NCBI RefSeq assembly: GCF_000247695.1
Contig: NW_004624743.1
Coordinates: forward strand, 4,739,201-4,803,200
Direction: 5' to 3'
Length of the DNA stretch: 64,000 nt
Source: Heterocephalus glaber
Lineage: Eukaryota; Chordata; Mammalia; Rodentia; Bathyergidae
The notes below the pieces were generated by a model that was not told the DNA's origin, searched no databases, and saw only the letters and a program-made list of their open reading frames with translations. A program made the position numbers and the translations under genes. Positions 9,988-21,468 of this stretch are shown here, piece after piece. How positions within the stretch are numbered: position 1 is the first letter of the stretch; each line of letters starts with the position of its first letter.

Positions 9988-10589
9988 GTTCCATTGCATT
10001 ACATAGTCATTGCTGACAGTCTTTGTATTTGGCAGGAATATGGAGCTCTGTTTGTTTATCGAACCTGAAATAACCTGCATGCAAAGGCTTTGAGAGTACT
10101 TGAAGATTAAAGATAAATTCTGAGATAATTCTAGTGTCTTCAGAAAATACCCTGGACAGAAAATCGGTATTTTCCCATGACATTCTAGAGGAATAACTGC
10201 ACTAATATTACCTGAAATTGCCACACTGTGGTCAGGGAAGGCAGCATTGCTGTGGAGCACACAGCAAGCTTGCTCTGCGAGCTCAGCAGCACAGGTTCAG
10301 GGGGTCCACGGCCTTCAGGGAGCCGCAGTCAGCCCTGGCCACAGCTGTGCTGAGCCACAGGCCTGAGCCCTGGGAGTTCCTTGGCATTTCCAGGAAAGCC
10401 TGGTCCTACGTGATTCTCCTCTCTTTCTGAGCACGCAAACCTATGCATGACACTAATTGAGGGCATCAGAGCTACCATGCACATTGGGGAAACTGAGGCA
10501 TAGAGGCTGCTCTTTCACATTTGCAAGACCATGTGCAAGAGATTAAGTAGTGTTTAAAGTGTATCTAAACCTTAACATTATGAATTAGA
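9988..10589. repeat. Duplicated ~600 bp block, copy B
   Basis: Direct copy of 3143-3747 at an offset of about 6844 bp. The core 10204-10569 appears identical and the ends are diverged. Unlike copy A, it is embedded in non-repetitive sequence, so it is the likelier source copy. Its centre is GC-rich and no open frame is convincing. Confidence 0.85.
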
Positions 10590-10839
10590 CCCCAGATTTT
10601 AAGTAAAATATACTTTCTTCATTACTTAACAATAAATCTACAAATACAAAGAGGTATTTAAACTATGTTTTCAATGTGAATTAAAATAGACTGGATAGAA
10701 TATTTTAAAGAACTGAATTGAATGACAAATGTCCATATCTGAAAATTATTGTGGCCCTTGGATAAACAATAAAAATGTCATTTATTTCAAAATTTTTGTT
10801 ACCTGTTTTCCATTAAATTTCGATGTCAGAGGGAATGCA
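10590..10839. other. Unassigned, no feature seen
   Basis: AT-rich spacer between the duplicated block and an L1 3' end. Confidence 0.5.
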
Positions 10840-11240
10840 ATTTTAGTAATGCAGCATGAATAAATTTTGGAAATCTATTGTACATCATGAAGACTGTACA
10901 TGAGGACCATAGTTAGCAATGCTGTTCTGTTATTTGAAATTTATTGAGGGTAGATCTTATTTGTTCTCACCACACAAAAAGGAATGGTAGGGCTAGGGAA
11001 TTTAGCTCAGTGGTGCCGCTGCCTGCCTCGCAAGCACAAGTTCCTGAGTTCGATCCCTGGTTCCAAAAAAAAAAAAAAGAAAGGAATGGTAACCATGTAG
11101 AGTGATGATTAAGTTAACTAGCTTGTTTGTGATGATCAAATCACAGTATGTGCTTATGTTAAACCCTTTAAAATGTACCTTAAATATATGTATTTTCTAG
11201 TTTTCAATTATATCCTAATAAATTTTGAAAAATTATCGTT
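10840..11240 (+). mobile_element. L1 3' UTR fragment, split by an ID SINE
   Basis: The sense-orientation L1 3' UTR pattern is clear: gggtagatcttatttgttct, then caccacacaaaaaggaatgg, then (after the ID) tggtaaccatgtagagtgat and gatcaaatcacagtatgtgc. Confidence 0.75.
10990..11079 (+). mobile_element. ID SINE with 12 bp target-site duplication
   Basis: The body is ggctagggaatttagctcag ... gagttcgatccctggttcc plus an A14 run. aaaggaatggta is repeated exactly at 10978-10989 and 11080-11091. Both RNA polymerase III boxes (tagctcagtgg; gttcgatcc) are kept. Confidence 0.93.
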
Positions 11241-11379
11241 AATTTTAGATGTCAAAATTTTTAACAATTATAAATCTCACAGAATTATAAATTTCATATA
11301 ACTCATGCTCTGTTGTGAGCACAACCAGATTGGAAAGCTTCTCTTGAGTGATTAGAGATCTTAGAATTTCAACATGGCT
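11241..11379. other. Unassigned AT-rich spacer
   Basis: Nothing recognised. Confidence 0.45.
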
Positions 11380-11662
11380 GTTATTGTTTAAAGCACTTCT
11401 CAGAAGTGTCATTTATCTGAAGATAATGGGATTGTACAGGTACCACATCAGTGGCCGAAGAATCCAGTGGTGGGTTTGTGGCCGAATGTACTGCCAGGGA
11501 CGCTCTGCATGGCAGGGATGAAGTGAGCAGCTTTCCTCCATCAGACCTGTCCACCATGATGTTTCTGCCTGGACGCCAGCTCACTGTCCACTGAAATCTC
11601 TGAAGCCACCCACCCAAAGAAATCCTTCCTCTTGTGTATGCTCCTGAAAAGTGACTAATGCA
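11380..11662 (+). mobile_element. MaLR/MLT-type LTR, 5'-truncated or diverged
   Basis: The 3' half keeps family landmarks: caccatgatgtttctgcctg, then actgaaatctctgaag, aaatccttcctct, and the terminal aagtgactaatgca. The internal caggtatttt block is lost. Confidence 0.6.
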
Positions 11663-12614
11663 ATGACAAACATGCGTATATTGAGGCAGGGGAAACTGGA
11701 GGTCCCAATAAACTTAGGGCAGTTAATTTGGAATATGCTTCATTTTAAAAGTTATTTGCAAACATTGCTATGGAATTCTACACGAGAAATTTGTTGTCTA
11801 GTAACACGGATTTTGTCCATTTTGTCATATTATTTTAATGTTACTTTCAGAATCATACACTATTTCTGAAGTTCTTTCATGTTTTTAATGGTAGGATGTC
11901 AACAGAAAATTCAAAAAGCAGTGTGTTAATCACTTTGTTCAAATGTCTCTCCAACGAGGAATATGTATCTTGATATGTAGCGAGAATAATGATATAGATA
12001 ATAATGGCATATAGTAATGTTAGCATTACTTGTGTGAAAATCTTCTTTGTTTATAAAAATTTTCTTGTTTTTGTTCTAGTTTCTTTGTACTAGAAATCAA
12101 TTACTACTGCATATCTATTTTGAGTAAATCAATCTCCATTGTTCTACATCTTGTATTTTTCCAAGTGATTAAGTACAATTTTCATAGATCTGCTCTTTTA
12201 CAAGTTTTTACTAATACTAACAGCAAGCAAAACTCATACCCAATGGCTAGGTGCACAAAAAATGAAAATGACCATAATTTAGAGTTTATAAAAAATACAA
12301 TTTACTCTTGTCTTGACAATCATTTGTCTCTTCAGTAACTTTTCCTATGCATTTTGATAAACTTAATCCATTTGCTTTTGCAGCATTAAGTTGACAGTCA
12401 TGTTTTATGTCAGAGAGGGCCTGCCTGGAAGGTCAAGCCTGATACGTGTTTCATTCATCAAGATATTTCACCTTTGAGCTGATTTAGAGCATATTGAATT
12501 TAATGTATGAATTGTTCTAAAAATGTCACCATCATAGGTACAGCCAATGTCATGTGTCTCTGAAGCAAATTCAGCTCAAGTGAAATACATGACACTACAA
12601 CACGCGTGCACCCA
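11663..12614. other. Unassigned, no feature seen
   Basis: AT-rich, with scattered short open frames only. Confidence 0.5.

Positions 12615-12615
<1 letters not shown>

Positions 12616-12647
<32 letters not shown>
12616..12647. repeat. (CA)n microsatellite
   Basis: Uninterrupted CA run of about 32 bp. Confidence 0.95.
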
Positions 12648-12649
<2 letters not shown>

Positions 12650-12934
12650 AATATACTTCCTGATTGGGGACCAAAATGTTATCTGAGTCAACACCATTCT
12701 CATAAGCTCGTTGTTAACCATATTTTGAATTATTTCAATAATAATGAGGTTTTAAGTTGTCTTTAAATTAGATTCTTTTATTAAATGTAAATTAATTTTT
12801 AAAAACTGTCTCGTGTTCAATATTCATCTGGGCACCAATTTAAAAATTAATATCATTCTTCTTGTTCGTTACATGTAGGGCTGCTTATATATAAAGTCAA
12901 GAGCATTATAATTTAATAATATTAAACATCTCGT
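12648..12934. other. Unassigned AT-rich spacer
   Basis: No feature seen. A tatatataaagt motif at 12887 is not tied to any transcript evidence. Confidence 0.45.
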
Positions 12935-13300
12935 AGCCAACACGTGCTCCCACTGAGCATGTGCATTCATTTGTTGGCTGTCTAGAACCATAAAAGAGAG
13001 GCAGGCAAAATGGACCCTGGGCACTGCTGGAAAATGACACTTCCGGCGGGAGTGTCTGTCTGCCGAAGCTCCTGCCTCCGCGCAAGCTCCTGCCTCCGCG
13101 CAAGCTCCTGCCTCCGCGGCTCTTTGTGGGGAAGACTTTGGCAGTGTAATTGTCCGCTGGCTCCCGTTCGCCCACCCGTGCTCCGCGCCTGCTCACCTGG
13201 CAGGGGCCCGTGCCCTCACCTTCCGCTCACACCCTTACCTGTGTCTGAGACACAGAAAGATTTGTGGCCAGTGCTTCCTGGGCTTGGAGATATTTAATAT
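12935..13300. other. Isolated CpG-rich block with 18 bp triplication; LTR or promoter candidate
   Basis: GC and CpG density rise sharply against AT-rich flanks. There is a cataaaagaga TATA-like motif at about 12990, then ttccggcggg and a perfect three-copy tandem repeat. This is followed by further CpG-bearing sequence (cgttcgcccacccgtg, tccgcgcct). The TATA-like element, GC-rich downstream region and small size fit a solo-LTR fragment of an ERVK-like element. No TG/CA ends or AATAAA could be fixed, so a small CpG island or promoter is equally possible. Confidence 0.4.
13066..13119. repeat. Perfect 18 bp tandem repeat, three copies
   Basis: aagctcctgcctccgcg(c/g) repeats at 13066, 13084 and 13102. 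Only the final base of the last copy differs. The period is a multiple of three, but no gene is evident. Confidence 0.97.
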
Positions 13301-13424
13301 CCTCTGACTCTAGTGGTCTAGGGCAGAGGTTAAAAGCGAAACTGCCTTGAAAAGGGGATTTATTTCCTCAAGATCTTTCGCAGCCAACCAGTAATAATGT
13401 CAAGTATAGAACCATGGTTTCTGG

Positions 13425-13425
<1 letters not shown>

Positions 13426-13473
<48 letters not shown>
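13426..13473. repeat. (TG)n microsatellite
   Basis: Uninterrupted TG run of about 48 bp. The open frame across it (Cys-Val repeats) is an artefact of the repeat. Confidence 0.97.
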
Positions 13474-13474
<1 letters not shown>

Positions 13475-15309
13475 TGTTTCATTTTATTTCTGTTCTCCCT
13501 GAGCCTCTTCTTTCCATGTGTACTCAGTTTAAAGATATTTTAGTAGACTTCCCTAACTTTTTTATCACTCAGAGAAGGCAGGGACAAGCATTACGATAAC
13601 TCCCTTGATGACTCTCAAAACACACTCTACAGTAAAGTGCATGCCATGACTGAAAAACCACGCTATTAAAAATGAACTTGGAATTGGATATATTATTGAT
13701 GCTCTATGTATTAATTACATAAAAAATGAAAAACGAGATTTGAAATAACAATGAAGTGAGCTTAGATAAGCATTGATTTTAATCTCAGCTGTAGGATATA
13801 TTAAAAATTCTAGCTTCTCTTATGCAAAACAAGTAAGAAATCATGAAATCTGTAATATTTAGCTCCATGAGCTTAGGAATATGGAGAGTATATGGATAAT
13901 AAGTTTACTAAGTATGTATAAGGAAGAACAATTACTTAATTGTATGTTGGTGGAGGATTTTCTCTTCAGAGAACCGAATCCCTTGGCTGCTTTTTCCAGA
14001 GCTGTGGTTGGTTTTAAAACTGGGGTCCTTGATACAACATCATTTAGTGAAGAAAATGGGCACTCAGGCCCTACAGAACCCACTGAACCATGAACTGGGC
14101 TTAGTATGATGTCAATATACACCCAACTTGACAAACAATTGCTCCAGAATATTATTCAGACCTAGAAAAAATTTAAAGAAAAAAATCATAAAGTTTGGCT
14201 CAACCTGGGTAGAATATTTGGGAGATATTAAAAATTGATGCTGTGAATTAAATTTGTATAAAAAAAGCTGTTTAAATATGACCTTCACAATGTGAGGAAA
14301 TAATTTAATGAGAATGCTCACTGACTAGTGTTTCTCAGATCATAATTGAAAATTTGAGACACTGTGTGGTCTCTAAGAATGACAATGGTTTACTTTATGT
14401 AATTCAAAAGGGGTTTACATTGTCCCACTTGTCACCAAAAGACGTAATAAAATGTGACAGAGAGCACGTTGCAAGGAAAAGAGCGACACACAGAGCTAGG
14501 ATTTAAGGATAAGAAGAGGACCAAACTATCCCAAGCTTTATAAAATTATAGGGGAAGAATGCAGTCAATATTTGCAACAGTTTTTTAAAGAAATCAATGA
14601 CTATTTTTCAAAAACAAATCCAAGAAACTAGACAAATAAATCTCACCGCTCAGTGACAAAGGATCTAAGGAAAGAAGCAAATGACTTTGGTTGCACATGG
14701 ACACTCATGTTGATCCCAAGAATGCACACACATACTATGAGAATTACCTGTTTTGAGTCTTAAGTTCAGCTGTGAGTTTAAGTAAGAGCATGGTTTGAAA
14801 GGTCTAGGGAACATCTTTATATTCATTTTGTATTTTTATTCATGAAATGAGAACTAGAGTCACCAGTATATCCCTATAGATGTAATTATTCACACAGTTA
14901 GGAATTGAGTAGATGCTACTGGATTATTTTGGCCCCTAGAGCACCTGAGTAGAATAGCTTTATTACAGATTATAGATTCCAGTGTATATTAATTGCTATA
15001 TTAGCATGATAGAAGGGAGGAATAAGGTTAGTTTAATGCAACAAACTAAACAATTTATAAAAGGAAGATTTAGCATGGAGTATCAGAAAGAAACATGTTA
15101 ACACAGATGTGCAACTTAGTTTCAACACAAAACTTGGTAAGCTCATTTATGGAAAGAATATTTTCCCTGCTGAAATACAAAGAAGCAGAAGTTGAACTTC
15201 TACAGGTTTCTTTTTTTTTTAGTATGAATGATCCTATCAAACCAGATTTCCCAAGTGTGCACCACCACATATGGAAAATGATCTCAACTTCAACCTAAAA
15301 CGTTTTCTC
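13474..15309. other. Unassigned, no feature seen
   Basis: AT-rich sequence without recognisable repeats or coding regions. Frames around 13860-14320 overlap on both strands and look like chance. Confidence 0.5.
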
Positions 15310-16690
15310 TGTGCTCATGATTGGAGCAGAATTCTCTCGGCCACTTTATGGCTGAGGATCATGTATATATCACATTTTCTTTATCCATTTGTCCATTCAT
15401 GAACATATAGGGTGTTTCCAAGATTTAGCTGTGTATGAATTGTGCTGCTATAAACATGAGTATGCATGGATCACTGTAACATGATGACTTTAACTCTTTC
15501 AGGAAGCCACCTAGAAGAGGTATAGCTGAATAAATTGAAATCTCTATTTTCAGTGTTCTGAGGAATTTCCACCCTGATTCCATAGTGACTGAATTAGATT
15601 ACATTCCCACAAAAATCAGGAAAGTTTCTTTTACGATCCCCTCAGCATTTGTTGTTTTATGAGGGCTTGATGATAGCCATTTTTTACTGGAGTGAGATGG
15701 TATTCAATGCAGTTTTAATTTGCATTTTTCTAATGGCCAAAATGTTAAACAGTGTTTCATGTACCCATTGGATATCTATCCTTCATTTGAGAAATGTCTC
15801 TTCATGTCAGTTGCCTAGTTTTGATTAGGTCTTTTGTTTGGGCAGGCTATAGTTTTGAGTTCTTATGTAACCTAGAGGTAAGTCCCTTGAGAAGTAGCTG
15901 GTATTTTTTTCCATTTCCATAGATTGTCTCTTCACACTCTTTGTTGTTCCTTTGCTGTGTAGAAGCATTTTAAATTTGACATAATCCCATTTGTTGGTTC
16001 TTGGTGTTATGTCTTGTGCATTTGCAGTTTTGTTCAGAAATCCTTGGCTATGACTATGTCTCCAAGAGTTGTATCTATTCATCTTGTTGTAGGCTCTGTT
16101 TCTATTTTTTATATCTAGGTTGTTGATTCATTTTCATTTGATGTTCGTATGTGGTGTGAGATAAAAGTCTCGATTCATTCTTTTACATATAGATAACAAG
16201 TTTTCCCAGCACCAGTTCTTGAAGAGGTTGTCTTTTCTCCAGTATATGTTTTAAGTCTCTTTGCAAATGATTGGACCGCTGAAGGGAGTCTGGGGTTGCT
16301 TCTCCATATTCTGTTCTATCCCACTGACTGCCACGTCTGCATTTGTGTCAATACCATGTTGATTTGTCACTGTAGCTGTGTGGCATAACTGGAAATTTGA
16401 GATGATGGTGCCACCTTCTTTGCTCTTATTGGCCTGGATTGCTTTCGCTCCTCTGGGACTTCTCTGGTTCCATATAGACTTTAGGATTTATTTGTCCTGG
16501 GAAGAATGCTGTTGGTATTGTGATTATGAGTGCACTGTATATAACTGGTGAGATGGCCATTTTGAAAGTATTGGTTTTGCCTATTCAGGAACATGGGCTG
16601 TCTCTCCATTTTCTAATGTCCTTGGTATCTTTTTTTCAGAGTACTATAGTTTTTTTATAAATCATAGAGTTTTTATTGGTTGGGGTCTTG
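15310..16690 (-). mobile_element. L1 fragment, 3' part of ORF2
   Basis: A long antisense ORF2 match includes tttctttatccatttgtcca, then actggagtgagatggtattc, tttgctgtgtagaagcattt, ttcccagcaccagttcttga and tgtagctgtgtggcataact, in correct order for a minus-strand element. Frames are interrupted, so it is dead. It is one of the better preserved old L1s here. Confidence 0.88.
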
Positions 16691-16734
16691 TGTCAGTGTG
16701 TATGTTTGTTGACTGACCAATGTGTATGTTTGTT

Positions 16735-17285
16735 GCTGAAGGTAGGGCTGTCTGTAGCAATTTCCTAAAAAAAAGACAATAGTAAGTTTTGCCACATCGA
16801 TCAACTCTTGCTTTCTTGAAAGATCTCTTTAAAATGTCATGCTTTTCATTGTATTTTACTCATAGTTACAATTGGTTTCAAAATTAGAATCTGTCTTCTG
16901 AAAATTTGTGATTTCTTTATCAACTGATTTAATGCAATGTTCTAAATCCTTTCTTGTTATTTCAACAGTGTTCACAGCAGTATCAAGAGTATACACCAGT
17001 GGTGTGCTCTATCTCAAGAAGCTACTTTCTGTTCTCATCCATAAGAAGCAATTCTTCATTAATTAATAATTAATTAATAATTATAACAATATTCCTGCAA
17101 TTCGGTTACATCTTTACGCTCCACTTCTAAATCTAGTTCTGCTCTTTCCTCTACGTCTGCTTTTCCTGTACCCACCAAAGTCTTGAATCTCTCCAAATCA
17201 TCTAAGGAGGTTGTGATCCACTTCTGCTACACTCTTCTCAATGTGGGTATTTTGACGTCCTCCCATGAATCATTATATTAAATAT
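16735..17285 (-). mobile_element. Tigger1-type DNA transposon fragment (transposase region)
   Basis: On the plus strand, caatagtaagttttgccacatcgatcaact, ttcttgaaagatctctttaa, taagaagcaattcttcat, ggttacatctttacgctcca and cctcccatgaatcat appear in order. This is the antisense of the Tigger1 transposase gene as I recall it. The frame is broken and both terminal inverted repeats are absent, so it is a fossil. An AT-rich expansion (taattaat words) lies inside at 17060-17090. Confidence 0.75.
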
Positions 17286-18560
17286 TTCTCTTTGCTTTTA
17301 ACATATCTGACCAGTCTCTTCTGTAATGGATATTTAATTGTATGTTAAAAATTAGTCTATAAGTCATATTGTGTGATCTAGATATAATTGTAAAGAGAAC
17401 ATATTCTGAAGAAAAAGAAAGAAAATTGCTATGGGGATATTAGGTAGTTAATTTTGGTATTAGAATAAGTAAAGGTTCAATGGTTGTCTTCCAAGGAGTT
17501 GTCCAGGATGTCAAAAAAAAATATTTTGCAATTGTTTGCAGATCGAAGAAATTCTGATATGATTGGAACCAAGTCTGCATATGAATTTATTTGTAAGTTT
17601 TAAATCTCTGTTCCCTTCACTGCATTATTTAGTATTTTCTTTGTTATGTCAGGACTCATCTCTTTTAAATTATACTTTCACAATATTAAGAATTAGAAAT
17701 TTAGGTTATGAACAAATTGGTTCTTCAGAACACATGGTCCCCTTACTGCATCTGGTAATGTATCTAGACATTGGTTTCCAGCATAAATTAACTCCTGATT
17801 TCCCTCTTCAATGTCTCAACACAGATAGTGGTATCATGTTCCTTTATTTTATTATGAGATTTTATTTTTATCAAAATATGAGAAATATTTGTTATATTTT
17901 AGTTTCAGGAATAAAAAGAGATAATATGGAAATTAATATAATATATAGAAACCCAGTAAATGTACTATAAATGGACTGCAGAATTTAATACTCCTTTGGG
18001 AATCTCCTGTTTCGCTATAGTGCTTAGGCTCTGCTTCCTCTTGCAGGAATCATGAGAAGTTCATATCTGTGAGAGAGCTAGAAATCACTAGGGAGAGTAC
18101 AACAATATCTTTTCCATGTGATATAAATATGGTTCCTGAATGAGTAAGAGACTTTTGTTTTTTAACACACATCAAAGAAAAACCATTTTTTAGTGACAGA
18201 GGAAAGCTAAATTACTTTGATATACATCCAGATGAATTGATGCCTAGTTTAATTCTATAACTTTAAAAAATACAAATACCTTCACAAAATATAGACAGCT
18301 GGGAAGAGAAAAATGTTTTAATAATTTATGCATTTCTAACTAGAAATATTTGTTTCTTAGTACATCCAAAGCATGAGCAGGTTTTAGGACCAACAAGAAT
18401 ATAATTTTGGTTATGGTAATCCATACAAATGCTTTTCATTGGTTCATTTTGAATGTAAAACTTAGTGTTAGTGGAGTCACGAAGGAAAATGAACATGAAA
18501 AATCCAAAGAAGCAAAAGTTATGGAAACCAAGGAGAATAAAAAAAAACCAAGGAATTATT
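17286..18560. other. Unassigned; 135-codon AT-rich open frame judged spurious
   Basis: No repeat recognised. The frame 17563-17970 (+) is low in GC, with no domain or codon pattern I can recognise. Confidence 0.45.
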
Positions 18561-18800
18561 ACAGTCTGTTTGTGTTGTTGTAATAGAATACCCGAGGTTT
18601 TAATATTTTAAAAAATCAGAATATTTTTTTCTCATTCTTGGAGACTGGGAAATTTAGGGTCAAGGTGGTGGTTCACTTCTGGGGAGAGCTGCTCTCTGTT
18701 TCCAAGATGGCGCCTTGGGCTCCACCTTTACCAGGAAACTGGGCTGTGCTCTGGAGGCAGAGGTGGAACACAAGGGGCAGAGACTTGCTCTCCCATACTC
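18561..18800 (-). mobile_element. MaLR (MST/THE-like) LTR, partial
   Basis: cagtctgtttgtgttgttgt, then aatagaatacccgag and ttcttggagactgggaaattt match the reverse complement of the 3' end of an MST-type LTR. The distal end is lost. Confidence 0.65.
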
Positions 18801-21076
18801 TTCTCTAAAGATGCTTAGTCATTTCCTTTACATCTTCTACCTGTAAATATTTTTTTCCCCGGATGTTGAACTTGCAACTTTGCTGTTCATGGGTATGTAA
18901 ATGCATCAAACTTTTATTATACATGCATTATCTATGTCTGTATCTTTCTCTGTATCTGTGTCTATGCTCAAGCATTTCTTTTTTTCACCCAGGAACCTCA
19001 GTGGCTTAATTCCAGTAAGTGTCTGAAATGAGACTGTTAGGTGGGAAGGAATAGCCTTGCTTGTCAGAGGGAGGAAGGCTGTTTCGGATGTCTGATTTTG
19101 GGTACATGGATACAGGATTTCCAGAAGTTTTTCCTAAATTGTATCTAGTAGTAAGTCAGTAGAGTAAGTTTATGAGGGAAATCATTGAAGTAGAAATTGG
19201 AAAGATAATTAGTATATCAAAGAGTGACATTTTTAACCAGCTGAGGATTCCACTCTGTAGACCTATAGGACATAGTAATTGAATAAACCACATAGACTGA
19301 CCGACTTGCCAGTAGTTATTGCAGAAAAAGTAGTGTCTAGAAAGAGGATGTGCAAATATCTAAGGGCTCGGTTCACTGTTTGGGAAAAAAAATAAGACTT
19401 AGGGATCCTATCTGAATATCTTCCCAGGGCTCTGAAAATCTGCCACGGGAGACAACAGTGTTAAATTTTCATTTTTATGTCAAAATAATCTGCATTTGAA
19501 TGCACCTATGTGTTCAAAATTAAGGACAGCCAAGGAAGAGGAGGATTGTTGGGAAGATTATCAGGATCTCCTGGACCCTATGGGGGCACTGGTAGGATTT
19601 CCATGGCCAGCTCACTCTGATTTAAGACGTCTCTCACAGGTAAGGATCCTGCAAATGGTGTTTCCATTTCTCCACAGAACAGCCTCAGTAAATTTCCCAG
19701 AACTTCAGCCAGCTCAGCTGTGTGGCTGCTGCTTTGTAGTAGGCCTTGCAAGCGCTAGATAGGTAATCTGGGGTGATTCATTCTCCTCTGGCTTTCACAC
19801 TTTCTGCTTGTGATGAATGTTCACAAAACACTTTGGTGCTCTTCCCTGATAATAAAGTTTTTGGACTGATTTTGCAAATCTTTTACTTTAACCAAGGAAA
19901 CAATGTTATACACAAGTGCCAGAGAGCATCACAGTCAAATTAGATTGTCTGGAGCCAGAAAGCAGTTTTTGCCATAAAGATATGGGGTGACATAAATGAG
20001 GTGAAAGACGAATGAAGATATTCATGTTTTCTGTCGGAGGAGTATATTCTCAGTTTTGATGTACTATTTTCTTCACATAGCTTTAAAAATGGACTCTAAT
20101 GATTTTAATCAAAGTTAAGGTGGGAGGACCTAAGGCTGATTTGAGTAATTGAGTAATATTCAGACAATCCAGGCAATGAATACAGTAGTGAAATGTGGTT
20201 GGATCTATGGAGTTGTGCAATAAATCTTCAAAGCTTTCCTTATAAATATTCATTTACACAGACAGCACCAAGTACTATGTCTGTTCATGTGTCTGCATAT
20301 CTATCACATTCCAAAAGTCCACCAGCTAATCTCCATAAAAATAAAGCCAGCTGATCTCTATAACACATAAGCCATTAGGAAATGTTGTTTTCACAGATTA
20401 AATTCTGTTCTTTGTTTTAGCTCCTGTTAGCCATTTCTGTTACTTCCCTCTAGTGCAGAAATTTGTGATCTTGGAAGTGAATCAGGTTGTTTCTGTCGCC
20501 TTTCTTCCTTTCAAGGTTTATTTCTTTATGAAACATATATTGACGATTGTTAGGAAAAGACAGGGGTGATGATAGTCAAAGTGGAAATGGGTGCTCATTA
20601 ACAAGCTACGGACAAACAAGGGATATAAAACAAGAAATTGAATGACAAGGCGGGTAAAAATTAACGACCACATCAAAAGTACACAATGCTATCCAAATAA
20701 CGTACTATGCAATTTCATACTAAAGTAAGAGTATTTAATTTATGGGCTTAAAATAATTTAAACCATTTAAATATTAACAGCTTAATACCTTCTAAAGATT
20801 TAAAATTTTCTATAGTGAGATCTGTATAATTCTTTAAGCAAGTGCCCAACGAATGCTTGTTGATATTTGTCAATTGGCATATAAATTCGGGTTTGTGTTC
20901 CAGATTTAGTTTGGAAAGAGGGACATTGTGAAAGAATCATACATTCTTCATTGCTTCAATCCAGATAGATTCCACTTTTCATTTCTTTATGTGGAGTTTT
21001 ATATTGCTAATAACTGCATATTGAGTCATTTTATCCCACAATCTTATTTTTTTGTTGATAAATTTTGTACTGTGGT
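18801..21076. other. Unassigned 2.3 kb, no confirmed feature
   Basis: The patch 19490-19860 is less AT-rich and has an 88-codon open frame. A donor-like caggtaagg (about 19637) and an acceptor-like tttctccacag (19668-19678) lie only ~40 bp apart, and an AATAAA-type hexamer sits near 19850. Such a spacing is too short for a mammalian intron, so I call no gene. Confidence 0.4.
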
Positions 21077-21468
21077 TGTTACAGTGTGTGTATAGGTGTC
21101 CTCCCAAGCCTCATGGTGTCACAGGTGGGGCTATTTGGAGGTTGTGGGTCAAGCGTGTGTGATGCTGGGACCAAGGATGCAATGCTAGGATTAAGGGTAT
21201 GAATGCTACCTGCCCTGAGGATGGGTGGCCTGGATGAGATGGAAGGGTCAGAAAGGTTTATCCGTCATTGCTTGTCACTTACCGCCTTCTCCCTGCTCTG
21301 CCTGCCATGGACTGTTTCTCCTTTGTGATGCCCCTCTGCCAGGCCACTCTGCCTTGGAGCCAGCCAGCTATGAAGTGAAATCTCTACAAACTGTGCGCTA
21401 AATAAGCCTTTCCTCCTTTAACTTTGGGTGTCAGGTATTTTGTCTCAGCAATGACAAAAGTAACTAAG
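21077..21468 (+). mobile_element. MaLR/ERVL-type solo LTR, near full length
   Basis: The start is tgttacagtgtgtgtatagg, then tgtcctcccaagcctcatgg. The end is gctaaataagcctttcctcc, gggtgtcaggtattttgtct and taactaa. It is from the same family group as 5437-5821. Confidence 0.85.

Noticed and set aside
3143..10589. A provirus with the two 600 bp blocks as its LTRs
   Set aside because: The spacing (6.8 kb) fits, but the interior is AT-rich unique sequence with L1, MaLR LTR and ID insertions and no gag/pol-like coding. The blocks lack TG...CA ends and a primer-binding site.
10990..11079. tRNA-Ala gene
   Set aside because: The A and B boxes belong to an ID SINE: no acceptor stem pairing, a poly(A) tail and target-site duplications. 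The same applies to all ID copies here.
13066..13119. CRISPR-like array
   Set aside because: Three contiguous 18 bp units without spacers in mammalian DNA: a simple tandem repeat.
13414..13599. Cys-Val repeat protein
   Set aside because: Direct translation of a (TG)n microsatellite.
17563..17970. 135-codon open frame as a gene
   Set aside because: AT-rich, no domain, no promoter or splice context, isolated. Chance length in such composition.
19496..19762. Small spliced gene with donor and acceptor about 40 bp apart
   Set aside because: The implied intron is shorter than mammalian spliceosomes use, and there is no branch point room or conserved product. Motifs of this length occur by chance.
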